Source: Anaeramoeba flamelloides
Taxonomy: Eukaryota; Metamonada; Anaeramoebidae
DNA length: 64,000 nt
Direction of reading: 5' to 3'
Assembly (NCBI GenBank): GCA_027625915.1
Contig: JANTQA010000072.1
Location: forward strand, 3,410,001-3,474,000
Positions 35,492-47,053 of the stretch are shown here, in pieces; the first letter of the stretch is position 1; the number at the start of each line of letters is the position of its first letter. Both the position numbers and the translations under genes were made by a program. The notes beneath the pieces are model-generated. The model did no database searches. It was given only the letters and a program-made list of their open reading frames with translations, and was not told where the DNA came from.

Positions 35492-36648
35492 GACAATATT
35501 TAATATTTCAATTTTTGCAATTTTAATTCCAAAATATAAAAGAAATTCTTAAAGATAAATATAAGTAAAGTGTAGTTTATAAATTTTGGAAAATTATTCT
35601 ATAAACAATTTATTCTTAACACTTTCTGTATTTTTCAAATTTTTTAAGAAACACACATTTTTTAAAAAACAGATATTGAAATGACAACATTCATTTCTTT
35701 TTTCCTAAAATAATGTTTTAATTAACTCAAAAAAAAAAATAAATAAACACAAACATTCAAATTAATTAAAACAAAAGAAAAATACTTTTAACACATTGCT
35801 GTTTTAGAAAATAGAAAAAATAAATAAAAATCAAGTTTATATGAGGCAAATTGAAAAGATTACACTTATGTTTTGTGATTTTTTATTTTTTGAGATTTTT
35901 TGGTTGATCTTAACACTTTACATTTCTGGTTATTTAGTAACCTTTATATCGAATTTATAAAAAGTTCGTTACTTTTTTAGCAATAAAAAGTTATTTTCAC
36001 ATTATGGGTTTTTCAGGGAAGGTATTTAAATGAAACAATTCTATTCTTCGTTTTCCATCAATAAAAAAAAAAGAGTAAAAAACGACAAAAAAATATAAAA
36101 AAATAATCAGAGTTCCCAAAATGATTTCATTTTTGGAATTTTTTGAATTTCAAAAAATATGGGAATCAATATATTAAAATGATTACAAATGGAATCAGTT
36201 TTTATCAAATATTTTCCACTTTTTAAAGTCTCTTTGAAGTATAATTTTTCAAAAAACATTAAAAATTATTGTATTCTGATTCACATGATATCAAAGATAG
36301 TATATTTATTTGTTACCAAAACTCTATTGAAAAAAAAAAACAAATCGAGATTTATGGGAAAAAATGTGCTTTATTTTTTAAAATTTAACATAATAAAATT
36401 CTAAAAAAAAAAAAAAAAATAAGGGGAATTTCTTTTGTTAAAAATAAATAAAATAAAAAGACAAAAATATAAAAAAAAAAAAAAAAACACAAATTTTGTA
36501 AAAGCACCAAAAGGTGAAATATTGAAATTTGTTGATTCCCAAGTTTTTTTGGTTTTTTTTTTTGAAATTAGTTCTGATTATCGAAATTTTATTGATTTTT
36601 TTTTCAAAATTTTTATCTTTTTTCCTAATTAAAAAACAATCAGAACCT

Positions 36649-38516
36649 TTATTTTTGCTTTTTAATTTCCTTTTTCACTCTGTTAAGTTTTTTTATTACA
36701 ACATCGATTGAGGGTCGTTTGTCGTGGTCAACTTCCCAACATGCTTTCATTACTTCCAAAAAGATTTCGTTGCCAGAAACTTTTGGTGTTTTCCATTCAC
36801 CGACGTCTGTAACGCCCGACATATAGGAAGAATTCAAGTACATTGGAGTATTTCCTGTTTCCAATTCCCATAGCAAGACGCCGAGGGCATAAATATCTGA
36901 TTTTTTTAACGCGGATCTTAGGGGTCTCAGTGTGTGTAATTCTGGTGCCTTATAGGGCAAGGTTGACCCCCCAATGGTGGTGTGTAATGTTACTCTTGTT
37001 GTTGTGAGTGTTTTTGTTAAACCAAAGTCGATCAGCTTGGCAACGCCGCTGCTATCGATCAGAACATTTTTGCTTTTAAGATCCAAATGTGCCATGTCTT
37101 TGTTATGCAAATAGTGCAGCCCACGGGCGACTTCAAGTGCCAATTGGACTTTTCTTAGCATTGTTAGTTCATTTTTCCTTGAATAATAAAACAAATCGCC
37201 GTTTTTACAGTACTCGCAAACAATTTGAAGATTGCCTTGGTTATGGGTGGCTCCAAAAAATCTGACAATGTTTGGATGGTGGAAGTCAGTTAAGTTTGAT
37301 AACTCGATGAGGAACTCCTGCTTCTCGCTTTCTTTAAAGTTTTTATATGCCAATAATTCGGAAATGGCAACAGGGGCGCCCAACCAATATCCTTTGAAAA
37401 CCCTCTTGAAACCACCTTTCCCAAGATCCTTGCCCGCAACCAAGTCCTCGTACGGAATCCTTTGGCAAGTAAAATCACTTGGAAGTGTTGTCTTTGTTCT
37501 TTCTAAACTTTGTCCTCCTTTGTTCACATTTTCCTCCTGCTTGGTTTGTTGTGCATTCTCGGCAATTAATTCTAAAAGTTCTGGGTTTGTCTCTTTTAAA
37601 AGATCTCCTGGTGTTTCTCCCTTCAAGAGATTTTTAAAAAAAAGTCAAAAAAAAATTAAAATGAAAATTGAAAATGGAAAATTAAAATGTAAAAGGAAAA
37701 TAAAAAACAAAAGCAAAAAATTATTTAGTTGTTCTAATTTGTCGGTGATGTTTTTTTATTCCTGAGAAATCATTTTTAATGAACAATAGAAAGGTGTGGT
37801 ATGAAAGTACTGAAAAACATTTGGTTGCTGATCGAAATATGAAAGGTTATTTTTTTTTTTTTTCTTGAGCTTGATAAAAAAAATTTGTTTTGATAATGGA
37901 AAAAACAATTTTTTCAAATTCACAAAGGTGTATTTGGTAAAGAACTCCCAAACCAAAATACAAAAATGTTACTGCTTTTTAAAACAAGATAATTTTTTTC
38001 TCTTTTTCTTTTTTTTTTTTTTTTGATAGATTGGAAAAAAGAAAAAATACTCAAAAGTGAAAAAGAATTTTTTACAAAAGAACCGTTTCTGTTCCGATCT
38101 TTTTCTTTTTTTTTTGAATTTTTTTTTATTTTTTTTTGTCTCAATCGATTATAAAAAAACGAGAAGAATAAGAATATTTTTTTGGAAAAACTGGGAATAC
38201 TTACATCATTGTTTTCAATATCATAAAGGTGTGCTTCAAAAAGTTCTAAAACTTCTTCAGTGATTTCGTCTGATTGACAAAGATAATGAAGAGCAGTGTT
38301 TCCGTTTTTATCTTGTAATTCTGGATCGGCTCCCATTAAGATTAGACCATCGATTATCTCAAATTCATCGGGCCTATTTTCTGCAATTAAATGAAGTGCT
38401 GTTTTGTCTTCGTCATTAACATAGTTGACCTCGTCTTCGTCAATAACATCTTCAATGTCATCAATGTCCCCTTCTTCAATTTGTTCGAGTTGTTCTTCGT
38501 TTAATTTCTCTGACAT
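36649..38516 (-). CDS. Ankyrin-repeat TKL-type protein kinase with relocated lysine, two exons
   Basis: Exon 1 is 38516-38205 and exon 2 is 37620-36649. The 584-bp intron has a GTAAGT donor and a TTGAAG acceptor in phase 0; product 427 residues. Residues ~20-125 form about three ankyrin repeats (KTALHLIAEN, GNTALHYLCQ, and DGETPGDLL split by the intron, which supports the join). Kinase domain ~160-420: glycine loop LGKGGFKRVFKG (170-181), HLDLKSKN with Asp284, Lys286 and Asn289, DFG 302-304, APE 329-331, CWEVDHDKRPS. HRD is HLD. The beta3 VAIK lysine is Ser191 (VAIS). Lys176 in the loop sits where WNK kinases keep their catalytic lysine. The TKL label rests on the HxDLKSxNVLI and PYKAPEL motifs. 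Probably active by the WNK arrangement, otherwise a pseudokinase; substrate unknown. Confidence 0.88.
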
Positions 38517-41500
38517 TTTATAGAAAGTTGTGGTTGATAATAAAATCTAAAAATAAAAAAATGGTTTCTTGATAATATAATATTTACTCTGGTTTAAGAA
38601 TTTGAGAAGAGTGTATTTTCTTGTTGTGAAGATTTCTTATTGACTGGTTAATTGGCTGAGATTGTAAAAGTTCTTATCCAAAATACTGAATTTTTTACAA
38701 GAATAGTGATCAAAATAAAGTTTTCACAACAACTAAAATCTATGTTTCAAAATATTATCGGTGCTTTTTTTTCTTCTTGTACATAGGCAACCTGAACATC
38801 TAATATACTACCAAATAGTATACCTAAGTTCAAATCAATTTTGAAAGTAAAGGTCTGGTTATTTTCAGTAAAATTTAAATTATTCATTCAAATAGTTGAA
38901 AATTTTCCATAATATTCTCAATCTTTTTGATATTTTTTTGTTCTTTTTGATTAAAATTTTCAAAAAATTTACTCTATTTTTTGAGATAAATTTAGCAATT
39001 TGATCCTTCATTTTTAGGATTTCTTTTTTAATAATAGAACTTTAAGAAACCAATACCTCATTTTTTAGGCTTTATTATCAGTTTCTTTGATTGATTAATG
39101 TATAGTTCTTCTATAACTTAAAAAAATACGCTTTTTATTTTGAAACACGCATTAAAATTTTTTGTACGCTTTATTTTAACTACAGTAGTAAATATTTTGA
39201 AAAAATGAAAGTTTTTTATTTGACTTTTTTTGCACAAACGAATTTGATCTGTGTTATATCCCAGTTGCTGTCCAGTAAATTTATCTTTCAAACGGCTGTA
39301 AAAATATAAATAATTCAAATAATTCGGAAAAAATTAATAGATCATTTTTAATTTTTTCAAATTCACATTATCCCACATCTGAAAAATTTTCAATATTAAA
39401 CCTTAATGTATGATTAATAACTTGAGTTTTATTCTTTCTTTGTGTTTTAAAAGATAAAAATATCTACAAATCAATAATAGTTGTTTTTTTAGTGTTAAAT
39501 TAGTTTATTTTTTATTAAAGTAATATAAAAACTATATTTTTCCTTTTTAATAATACAATTTTTAGTCCAAGTTCTCCGAAATATTATTATATGTAAAATT
39601 TTTAATAATTGGTTGAAGTACATATTCAATAATATTTTTCGAAATGTTAAGAAATGATATTTTTAGGCATTAAATTAAACTCCCTTATTGAAAACGAAGA
39701 CAAACTTTGTTTCTATTCTAATTTGATTGTAACAGTAATAATTAATATATGTTTTGGAATTCGAAATAAAAATTTTCATATATTAATTAAAAAATCAGTA
39801 ATTATTTATTTTGTTTTTGAAAATAGAGAAATATGTACTTTAAATTGAGCACATACCAGTGAACATTTATTTGAAAAAATGAAGTTTTTTTTAAAAATCT
39901 GATTAAACTTATCTGCAAACAGTAAAAAATATTTTTTTGATATACTTTCTTTTTTATCTAATAGAGAACTGATTTTTTCAAATGTTTCCTTTAAAGAAGA
40001 TAGATTACCCAATTAAATGAAAAATTCAAATATTACCATGTAAGGAATTAAAAAAAAACCCAAAAAAACAAATCTGTTTCAAACACCCACATAGTTAAAT
40101 CTAACAAACAACATTTTTTTTTGAAACAAACTTTTCAAAAAAGTATTTATTTTCTTGATGAAAATAATAAAATACAAAAACACAGGTTATTAGATATACT
40201 AACTGAAAAAAAAATTTTTTTGGTAAAATATATTGAAACTTTGGAATCAAAGTGTCATTAATTACTCTATTTTTGAAAAGAGTCAAGTCAACTCAGAGTT
40301 GAATGAAAATTTTGGATTTTTTTGATTAATTTTTTTACAAAATTGTTGAAACTATTAAGGCTCAAAATCTCTGAAGAATGAAAAAAAAAAAGATAATACG
40401 TATAGCGCGCAAGTCGTGATGTTATTTTTGTTCATATCTGGTCCACCCTTAAATTTTGGTATCAATTTTAATAGTTTGTTAAAAAAAGATATTGTAGAAA
40501 ATATCAACTTCTTTATTATTCAAAAGAAGGGGTTGTTGTTTATCAGGAAGAACCATTATATCCTTGATTATTTGGATTTATTACTCTTTTTCTCTTTTAA
40601 AAAATCAAATCATTTGTAATAAATTTGTAAATGTTTGTGGTTGACTTATAATAATTATAAAAAAATTACTAAAGAAATTTCCAAGTTTAAATATATATAA
40701 GAATTAGAGGTTTTTAAATTGAATACGAATAAGGTTAAAACAAAAAAAAAAGTTCAAATCCAAAATATATTTTAGTAGTTTGCCTGATAAGGAAAGTCGA
40801 TTTCAACTATAATCTTGAAAAAATATAAAACTAATTTCAAAATTAAGTATAATTCTTACAATAAAACAATTAACAACATTTACAAAATTCAGTATTAAAA
40901 AGTATTTTTACATATAAAATTGCTATATAGGCTCGAGAAATATTTGATATGTTACCAAAGGGTTAATAATGAAAGATTCATGAAATGTAATCAATATCAC
41001 AATTAAAATTATTAATATTTACTCTATAATTTATATATTAGTCTTTAAAATGAGAAATAGTTTTTAATTTTTTTTACTGATAGACAATTTTCCTGTAAAG
41101 TTGTAAAATTGTAAATTAATAACATTCTCTAAAAATGATAATAAACCATACATGCCTTAATCTGATAATATTAAATCTTGTAATAGTAAAATTATCTCAT
41201 TTTAAAAGTATTTTTTTTAATATAGTCAAATTTTTTTTACAATTAAAATATTGCCAATTTGAAAAAAAAAAATCAAAGATCTCAAAATTTATGGTTTTTT
41301 TTTAAAGAAAATTTCAACCAAAGAGTACAAGAAATCAAATAAAAGAGATAAATCTGAAACTTAATGAAAAATTTTTCAATTCAAAAAAAAAAAAAAAATA
41401 GAAACAAATCATTATACTTGTAAACAAAATTTACAAGTCTAAAATAATACAGTTTCTATTTCGATGTTAAATGAATTTTTATTAGAATTAATCCAACTTT

Positions 41501-41546
41501 TTGTCAAATTTTCGTTGATCCACACTCACAATTTTTTTTTCTAGAA

Positions 41547-41702
41547 ATGGTTTCTTTCTCTAATCCTTACTGGTATTTGAATGCTAAATGCGAAAAAAAT
41601 TCACTTTATTTTGAATTTCCTTTTTCAAATAGAGTTTTTAAATTACCATCTACTTCTTTGGGAACTCTTTTTATAAAAGATAAATATCCAAAAATAAGTT
41701 GA
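41547..41702 (+). CDS. Possible small ORF or terminal exon (51 codons)
   Basis: ATG at 41547 lies three bases after a strong acceptor-like TTTTTTTTTCTAG. The frame reads MVSFSNPYWYLNAKCEKNSL then FEFPFSNRVFKLPSTSLGTL and ends in TGA. Its residue mix is balanced and non-repetitive, unlike random frames here. No homologue is recognised. It may be a last exon, a gene fragment or chance. Confidence 0.25.
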   Translation: MVSFSNPYWYLNAKCEKNSLYFEFPFSNRVFKLPSTSLGTLFIKDKYPKIS

Positions 41703-41894
41703 ATTTTTTTCCCATTAATACTTCAAATCCCAGTGTAGAATTTTGGGTTAAAATTTATCTTTTATTTAATTAAATTACAATTGTGTTTAATTTTGAGAGG
41801 GGTACAATACACAATTGGTCCCGTGTTTTTTTGAAAATTCATAAAGTTGCTTTTTTGACAAGTGATCAAAGCGAAATATACACAGAAAAAAGTT

Positions 41895-42127
41895 ATTATT
41901 AAAGATTGGAAAATAAAATAATCAAAATTTTCCTTCACCTTTCCAAAAAATAATCACATTCCAAAGAATTATAACAAACCATCAAAAGTCCCCAATTCTA
42001 TAAGATGGAAAATTAATAATTTAAGCTTCTTTTAAGATTCAAATAATTTAAAATTTTACCATGATTAAAAATCTTTTTTTGGAAAGCTGAATGAAAAATT
42101 TGTTCCATTTATTTTAAAACAAATAGT
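41895..42127. mobile_element. MITE-like inverted-repeat element, family 2, copy 3
   Basis: The right arm GGAAAGCTGAATGAAAAATT then TGTTCCATTTATTTTAAAAC is nearly the same as copy 1 at 11277-11316. The left arm TCAAAATTTTCCTTCACC then TTTCCAAAAAA is its imperfect complement. Internal AATAATTTAAGCTT is also shared with copy 1. Confidence 0.55.
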
Positions 42128-42677
42128 AAGCCAAAAGTCTATAATTATTTCTAAAATAGCTTGAGAGTAAATGTTTTTTGAAAACGACCTTTGGGTGCTT
42201 ATTTCTTTTTCTGTTTATGACTTTTTTATTTGAAAATTCACTGTTGTCGAAGACAAAAAAAAAGATGCAAAGAAAAAGACAAATGTGGAGTGGGTTTATT
42301 CTTTAGTAAAAAAGGTTCTGAATAAAAATTAGATGAAAATGTATTCAGAAGCCTTTTCATCGGAAAATACAGTTTGGTTGTTTCAAAAAGACTCTTGATC
42401 TTTTTGGTTGTCCTTTTTGGAAATAGGTTTTAAAAAAAAAACGTTGAAAAGGACAAATTTGTTTTTAAAAAGTGACTCAAAAGTTTTAAAAAATTCATGA
42501 AACTAGGTGAAACGAATTATGTCATCTGTTTGATACATACTTTTGAAAACTTTTTTGTCACGCCTGCTGAAAACAAAATGTGTGTATTGTTTTTTTTTTG
42601 AATTTGTTAAATTTTGGTTTTTTATTTTTCAAACTTTTTCTGTACCCTTTTTGATCAATTTGATTGTTCTAGAATAA

Positions 42678-42929
42678 TTAGTCTTCTTCTAGAGCTTCTG
42701 GGTGTTTTTCTAAACACTCTTTAAATTCACCGAAAATTTTGATGCATTCACTACCTTTAGGATCTGATTTGCTTCCAACATAGCATTTAAAAGCAGATAT
42801 AAACTTTTTGCCACAAGGACCTTCCTTTACAGGTTTCGTACATGGACAATTCCAATCAATGTCTTCTAAACTAAGCTCTTTTTTTGGTTCAGGTTTTATA
42901 TTTAAGATCCAGTTCCACAGGAATGACAT
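42678..42929 (-). CDS. CHCHD4: Mia40/CHCHD4-like oxidoreductase of the mitochondrial intermembrane space
   Basis: 83 residues from the ATG at 42929. Mia40 traps cysteine proteins in the intermembrane space by oxidising them, then is reoxidised by Erv1. The protein has the redox CPC at 28-30 (IDWNCPC; human INWDCPC) and the twin CX9C core: C39-X9-C49, a 12-residue spacer, C62-X9-C72, the same spacing as I recall for human CHCHD4. Flanking GPCGKKFISAFKCY and DPKGSEC also match the family, and KECLEKHPE ends the fold. Unlike yeast Mia40 there is no membrane anchor, only a short N-terminal SFLWNWIL; the animal protein also lacks one. Divergent neighbour is the SNIP1-like gene. Family identity is very secure; localisation is inferred, and the organelle could be a reduced mitochondrion. 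Confidence 0.92.
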   Translation of the reverse strand: MSFLWNWILNIKPEPKKELSLEDIDWNCPCTKPVKEGPCGKKFISAFKCYVGSKSDPKGSECIKIFGEFKECLEKHPEALEED

Positions 42930-43332
42930 AATTAGGTGAAATGAATGAAACAAGAGAAAAAAAAAAATGAAAATAAGGAATGATAATTAAAATCTATTTT
43001 GTTGTCTTGAAAAGTATTACATCGTTCGAAACAACTTTCAGTTTCAGTGAATTGTTGAAATAATCTCAAAAATTGATTGAAAGTTCCAGAAGTTTTTGAG
43101 TTTTATGTCTAAAAATCACACTAATCAAAAGTAAGAAATTAGAATAAATAATAATCTAATCAAAGACAAGCTGAGAAACTAATCTTTTTTTATCACACTA
43201 GTTCATTTTTTATGACATAAAACAGAATTTCAAAGTAACCATATTCAAAAATCAAGACATTTTTTCCCAACCTGTTTTCATTTTTTTTTTTTTTCAGTTT
43301 GGAGAGGAATTGCAATTGGTTTGCTATTTTTA
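42930..43332. promoter_or_regulatory. 403-bp intergenic region between divergent genes (probable bidirectional promoter)
   Basis: The Mia40 start (minus) and the SNIP1-like start (plus) face away from each other with only 403 bp between, so both promoters must lie here or overlap. The region is A/T-rich with a T-run and TTCAG near 43297, which could be a leader intron acceptor for the plus gene. No specific element is recognised. Confidence 0.5.
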
Positions 43333-44022
43333 ATGAATAGACGTCAATTTTCAAAAACAAAAAACAAACAAGTTTGGGGGAAACAAAACCCCGAAGAAGG
43401 TGATGAAAAAGATAGTCTACAAAAAGAAATTGAAGAAAAAAAGAAATACAAAAAAATCTTAAGGCCAAACTTTGAGCTTTCTGGTCTTCTTCGAGAAGAC
43501 TTTACAACCTCCCAAGGGCTTTCTTCCAAATACCAAGAGCCCTCTGGTGCAAGGGATCCCACTGAAAAATGGCAGTTAGTACTTTTTGAAGGCGAAGAGA
43601 TCACGCGTGTCTATTCCTTGACGCAATCCCATTATATCTTGGGAAAAGATCGGATGCAAGTCGACATCCCATTGGAAGACGCGTCCTGTGAAGACCTACA
43701 TGCCGTAATCCAATTTAAAGTTAACCAAAAGAAGACCAAGATCAAAAGAGAGCAGCAAAGGAAAATTCAAGAAAGCAGAATCCAACAAAAAAAAATTACA
43801 AGTATTTTGACTTCCATCCAGAATGACATCGAGACCCAAGACATCGAAGCAGTTACCCCTTATTTAATTGACTTGGCTACACCCGGCGGTAGCTTTGTTA
43901 ATGGTGAAAAAATTGAAAATTCAACATATTTTGAGCTCCTTTCACAAGACAAAATTAAATTTGCTCAATGCACAACAGAATTTACATTATTAAACGCCGA
44001 TGAAATCAATTTAGAGAATTAA
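43333..44022 (+). CDS. SNIP1: SNIP1/Pml1-like FHA-domain splicing factor (RES complex)
   Basis: 229 residues from the ATG at 43333 to TAA. SNIP1/Pml1/DAWDLE proteins belong to the pre-mRNA retention and splicing (RES) complex of the activated spliceosome. The family entry motif is present: RPNFELSGLL, then KYQEPSGARDPTEKWQLVLF (human KYSEPPEARLPTKRWRLYVF, from memory). The FHA core follows with YILGKDRMQVDIPLEDASCE and LHAVIQF: Gly104, Arg107, Ser118, His123. The late strand carries PGGSFVNGEKIE (Asn190, Gly191) and YFELLSQDKIKF. A charged ~45-residue insert (130-172) splits the FHA fold between His123 and PYLID. The N-terminus is short and lysine-rich compared with animal SNIP1. Presence fits the intron-bearing genes nearby. 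Confidence 0.93.
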   Translation: MNRRQFSKTKNKQVWGKQNPEEGDEKDSLQKEIEEKKKYKKILRPNFELSGLLREDFTTSQGLSSKYQEPSGARDPTEKWQLVLFEGEEITRVYSLTQSHYILGKDRMQVDIPLEDASCEDLHAVIQFKVNQKKTKIKREQQRKIQESRIQQKKITSILTSIQNDIETQDIEAVTPYLIDLATPGGSFVNGEKIENSTYFELLSQDKIKFAQCTTEFTLLNADEINLEN

Positions 44023-44800
44023 TTATTTGACAATAGAAAACGGCCAGTCGCTGTAGTCATTTTTAACTGTGAAATAATGATTTATTAAGATCATGATAAT
44101 TAATTCCTTTTTAGATTTGAAATCTTTATATTATCATTTTTATTTCACATTTTTGTATCAAGAAGTAACGAATATATAAAAACAAAATAACCCAATGTTT
44201 GAATCATTTTTTTTTTTTTTACAATTTCTTTTCTTTATAAACGCTATTCAAATTTTGTAAGGATAAATACCGAGTTTGCTGCTGTGATATCCTTTACAAA
44301 TCTGAAATTTTTACTTTAGTATAAAAGAAAAGTTAACGGGGTATCGTAATGAAAAATTCTTTGAACACTGGAACTGGCTTTTTTTTAAAAGAATCGCACC
44401 ATTTTCAAAATAAAATAAGAATATAAAATTAGTTTGATCGAAAATTCATACAAACCAAAATGATCATCATTGGGCGTTCTTAAAAAGTATAAATTATTTT
44501 TGAAATTAGAATTGATATTTTTAAAGAAATTTTTGGGAATAAGTCTTTTTGAAAATAAGCTTTTTGCATACATTGTTGATATTACCGAATGTTGTTTAAT
44601 ACTCTAAATAATAATCTAATATAATTTAAAACTGTGTACATAAGCCCATTTGTTTTTTACACTTCCCTGAAGCGAATATTTTTTCCAATTTTTTTGTAAT
44701 TTTTTAAATTTTACAAGTGAAAAAATCATTTTTTGTTTTTTTTTAGTTAGTACAAACAATGGTTGTTAATTTTTAGGTTAATTGTTTTTTATTATTGAAA

Positions 44801-44962
44801 GATGTATATGATTAATTTTGTTCAGTAAATTTGTATACAAAGATAAGAAATACTTTTGATGGGAAATAAAAACAATTAAAACGCCGGAAGTGAAAATATA
44901 CCGTTTTTAATTAAGATTTTTTTATTTGGTGAAAAATATATTTGTTAATTTTTGATGTTTTA
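44801..44962. repeat. 162-bp repeat Y, copy B
   Basis: No difference from 14001-14162 was found by eye; flanks differ on both sides. The GC-rich core AAAACGCCGGAAGTG is at about 44877-44891. Direct orientation relative to copy A, about 30.8 kb away. Confidence 0.8.
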
Positions 44963-45794
44963 ATCAATTTTAATCATAATAAAAATTAATTTTTTAGTCT
45001 TATAGATCTCATTATAAACTATTTTTCAAAAATGTTAACTCAGTTTTTTTAATTTTATTGGTAGTTGTTTTGTGGATTTATCTCATATTCTTAACAAAAA
45101 AATTTTTCAAAATTTAAAATCTGAATCTTATTTTCTTGTTTAAATAAATTTTGGTTTTGATCAATATACTTATCAAAATAATTGTTCAATTTTTTGATCA
45201 AAATCATTTTTTTCTAATTTTGTCAAATTTTAGTTTTTCATTTTTTTTTGTTTTTCAATTTTTATTAATTTTTCCTTTCTGTTTGTAAAATCACTTTTTC
45301 TTTTTTTTTTTTTTTTACTTTTTTTTCATTCTCTTTTTGTTTGGATTTTCGTTTCTTTTTTATTTTTTTATTTATTTTTAAGTACCCTTTTAACTAAAAG
45401 GTTTAAGTCAAATTAAAAAAAAAAAAAATCTTAGAAAATATCAATAAACATGAAAAAAATTGAAACTGTATAATCTATTTCAAAGTGGTTTTAATATTTA
45501 TCAGAAAAAATCTTTTTTTTTTTTTTTCTTATTATTATTATTATTTAAACTGGGTGTTTTTAATTCCTCTTGTTTGCCTTAACTAAAAAAAAAAAAAATT
45601 AAAGTTTTTCATAGAAAATAATTATAAGAAATGTTAGAAATATATATAAAAAAAAACATAAAGTTTCCATGTGAACTTTTGCTGGAAATGATTTTAATAA
45701 TATGCAAATGGAGTTCAAATGGATACCAAATTACAGTTGATACTGGTTTTTAAATAATAAATGGGATATATTTTCAAGTTGGGATACTTTATCA

Positions 45795-46500
45795 ATATAA
45801 ACTCTTTTTCAAACAAAAGGGCGCACCTCTCAAATAACCAATACCATCGAATTTGATTGTTAATAAGATAATTACTTATTGGTGATTTTCATTTTAAGTA
45901 TTAATTTTTTCATTTTTTTTTTATTTATGGATATTGAAGTGTTGGAAAATGAAAAAGCAAACAAGATAAGAAAATATCAATTTGTAAATAAACTTCCAAT
46001 GTATAAATGGAAACAGTTTAAGTTTAATTTCGAATGAGCTAGATATAGGAATTAAGAAAAACAATTATTGAATTGATGTATGGAATAAAGAAAAGAGAAA
46101 AGAAATAAAGAAAAAAGATTCCAACAAAAGACCCATATGAATTGTGGTTTTATCTTTAAACTGGGACTTTAATGAAAAAAAGTTTGAGGTGTAAAGAATT
46201 ATCAATAAAATGTCAAGAAGTTTTCCCGTATTGACCTTGTTCAAAGGTTTTTATTGATTTTATATTTTTTTTCTTTACAATTTCCAAAACGAGATTTCTC
46301 ATTTCAAATAAAACGGTACACCAATTTTTCAAATATTGATTTTTAATTTTTATTTTTATGTTTTAATGAGTTTAAAAGATTCAGTTAAGTGTTTTTTTAT
46401 GTTTTAAAGCGTTTCTTAGATTTTAGAATGATATTACAATTAATTTGATTTAATTAGGAATAATTCTTGAAATTTTTTGTTCCCTTTTATTTGAAAAAGA
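45795..46500. repeat. Repeat Z, copy B (decayed, coding-like patches)
   Basis: Starts AACTCTTTTTCAAACAAAAG and ends after TTGATTTAATTAGGAATAAT; diverged counterpart of 14759-15480. A coding-like patch around 45930-46030 (KLPMYKWKQFKFNF) is recognisable in both copies but broken in each. Confidence 0.5.
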
Positions 46501-46549
46501 GTTTATTTTACTATTCAAAATTATTACATTTCATTTAGGATTCTGAGTT

Positions 46550-47053
46550 TACCCAATGTATATCTACAAATTTATCGATAAAAAAAGTGCAAAAAAAAAA
46601 CTTAATAGTGATCATAAATTTCAAACTATTGCTGGGAATACCTTATTTGGGAAAAAGATAAATAAAAACGAAGTGAAATTTTTTGCCAGTTTACTTTCAA
46701 ATAACACTATTGTCACCCATTTTAAAGACCTCTCTTTAGTTTACTAAAAATTCATATATCGGATAAACAAATTACCTGGTAACATTACATTCATATCACA
46801 ACTGCTAATAAGAATTAGATTTAACTTGAATATGTGATTGTTAAAATTCCACTTAATACAACAGCAGGGTGTCTCCCCGGGTAAATATATAAATTATATC
46901 CATCAAATAAATCAAAATTCAGAATTTGTACTTCCCTTGAGAATCAATGTAATTATTTATGTTTGGTCTCCAAATATAAAAATCAAATACACAAATCCAA
47001 ACTTGGTCAAGATTAAAAATAGCTTTTGGGGTTTAGATCTTGAATTAATGTAA
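46550..47053 (+). pseudogene. Decayed coding-like stretch, family not recognised
   Basis: Two short plus-strand frames (46556-46747 and 46838-47053) contain ordinary-looking residues, for example FQTIAGNTLFGKKINKNEV and EFVLPLRINVIIYVWSP, between repeats Z and R. They are separated by interrupted sequence and have no recognised domain. They may be the remains of a protein carried by the neighbouring repeats. Confidence 0.25.

Larger units (their letters stand above)
33384..36648. other. Intergenic region between convergent genes, two repeats
   Basis: 3.3 kb between the 3' ends of the Nap1 and kinase genes. It contains hairpin repeat H4 (34519-34790) and a TIR element (35167-35491). Frames at 36189-36711 are lysine/phenylalanine-rich, full of homopolymers and without domains. 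Nothing else is visible. Confidence 0.55.
38517..42677. other. Intergenic region, 4.2 kb
   Basis: Mostly structureless A/T-rich sequence. It contains a possible small exon at 41547-41702 and an inverted-repeat element at 41895-42127. A minus-strand frame at 39118-39318 has an exon-like piece (RLKDKFTGQQLGYNTDQIRL) after a TTTTTACAG acceptor-like site but no partner exon was found. Other frames are without domains. Confidence 0.45.

Noticed and set aside
37232-37765. 177-codon plus-strand frame over the kinase
   Set aside because: Antisense of conserved kinase motifs and running into the intron; no domain.
36649-38516. Classification of the kinase as a true WNK
   Set aside because: HxDLKSxN, PYKAPEL and the ankyrin repeats point to TKL; only the lysine position is WNK-like.
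46550-47053. Virus-like or retroelement origin of the decayed stretch between Z and R
   Set aside because: No recognisable polymerase, integrase, capsid or LTR features; left as unidentified.
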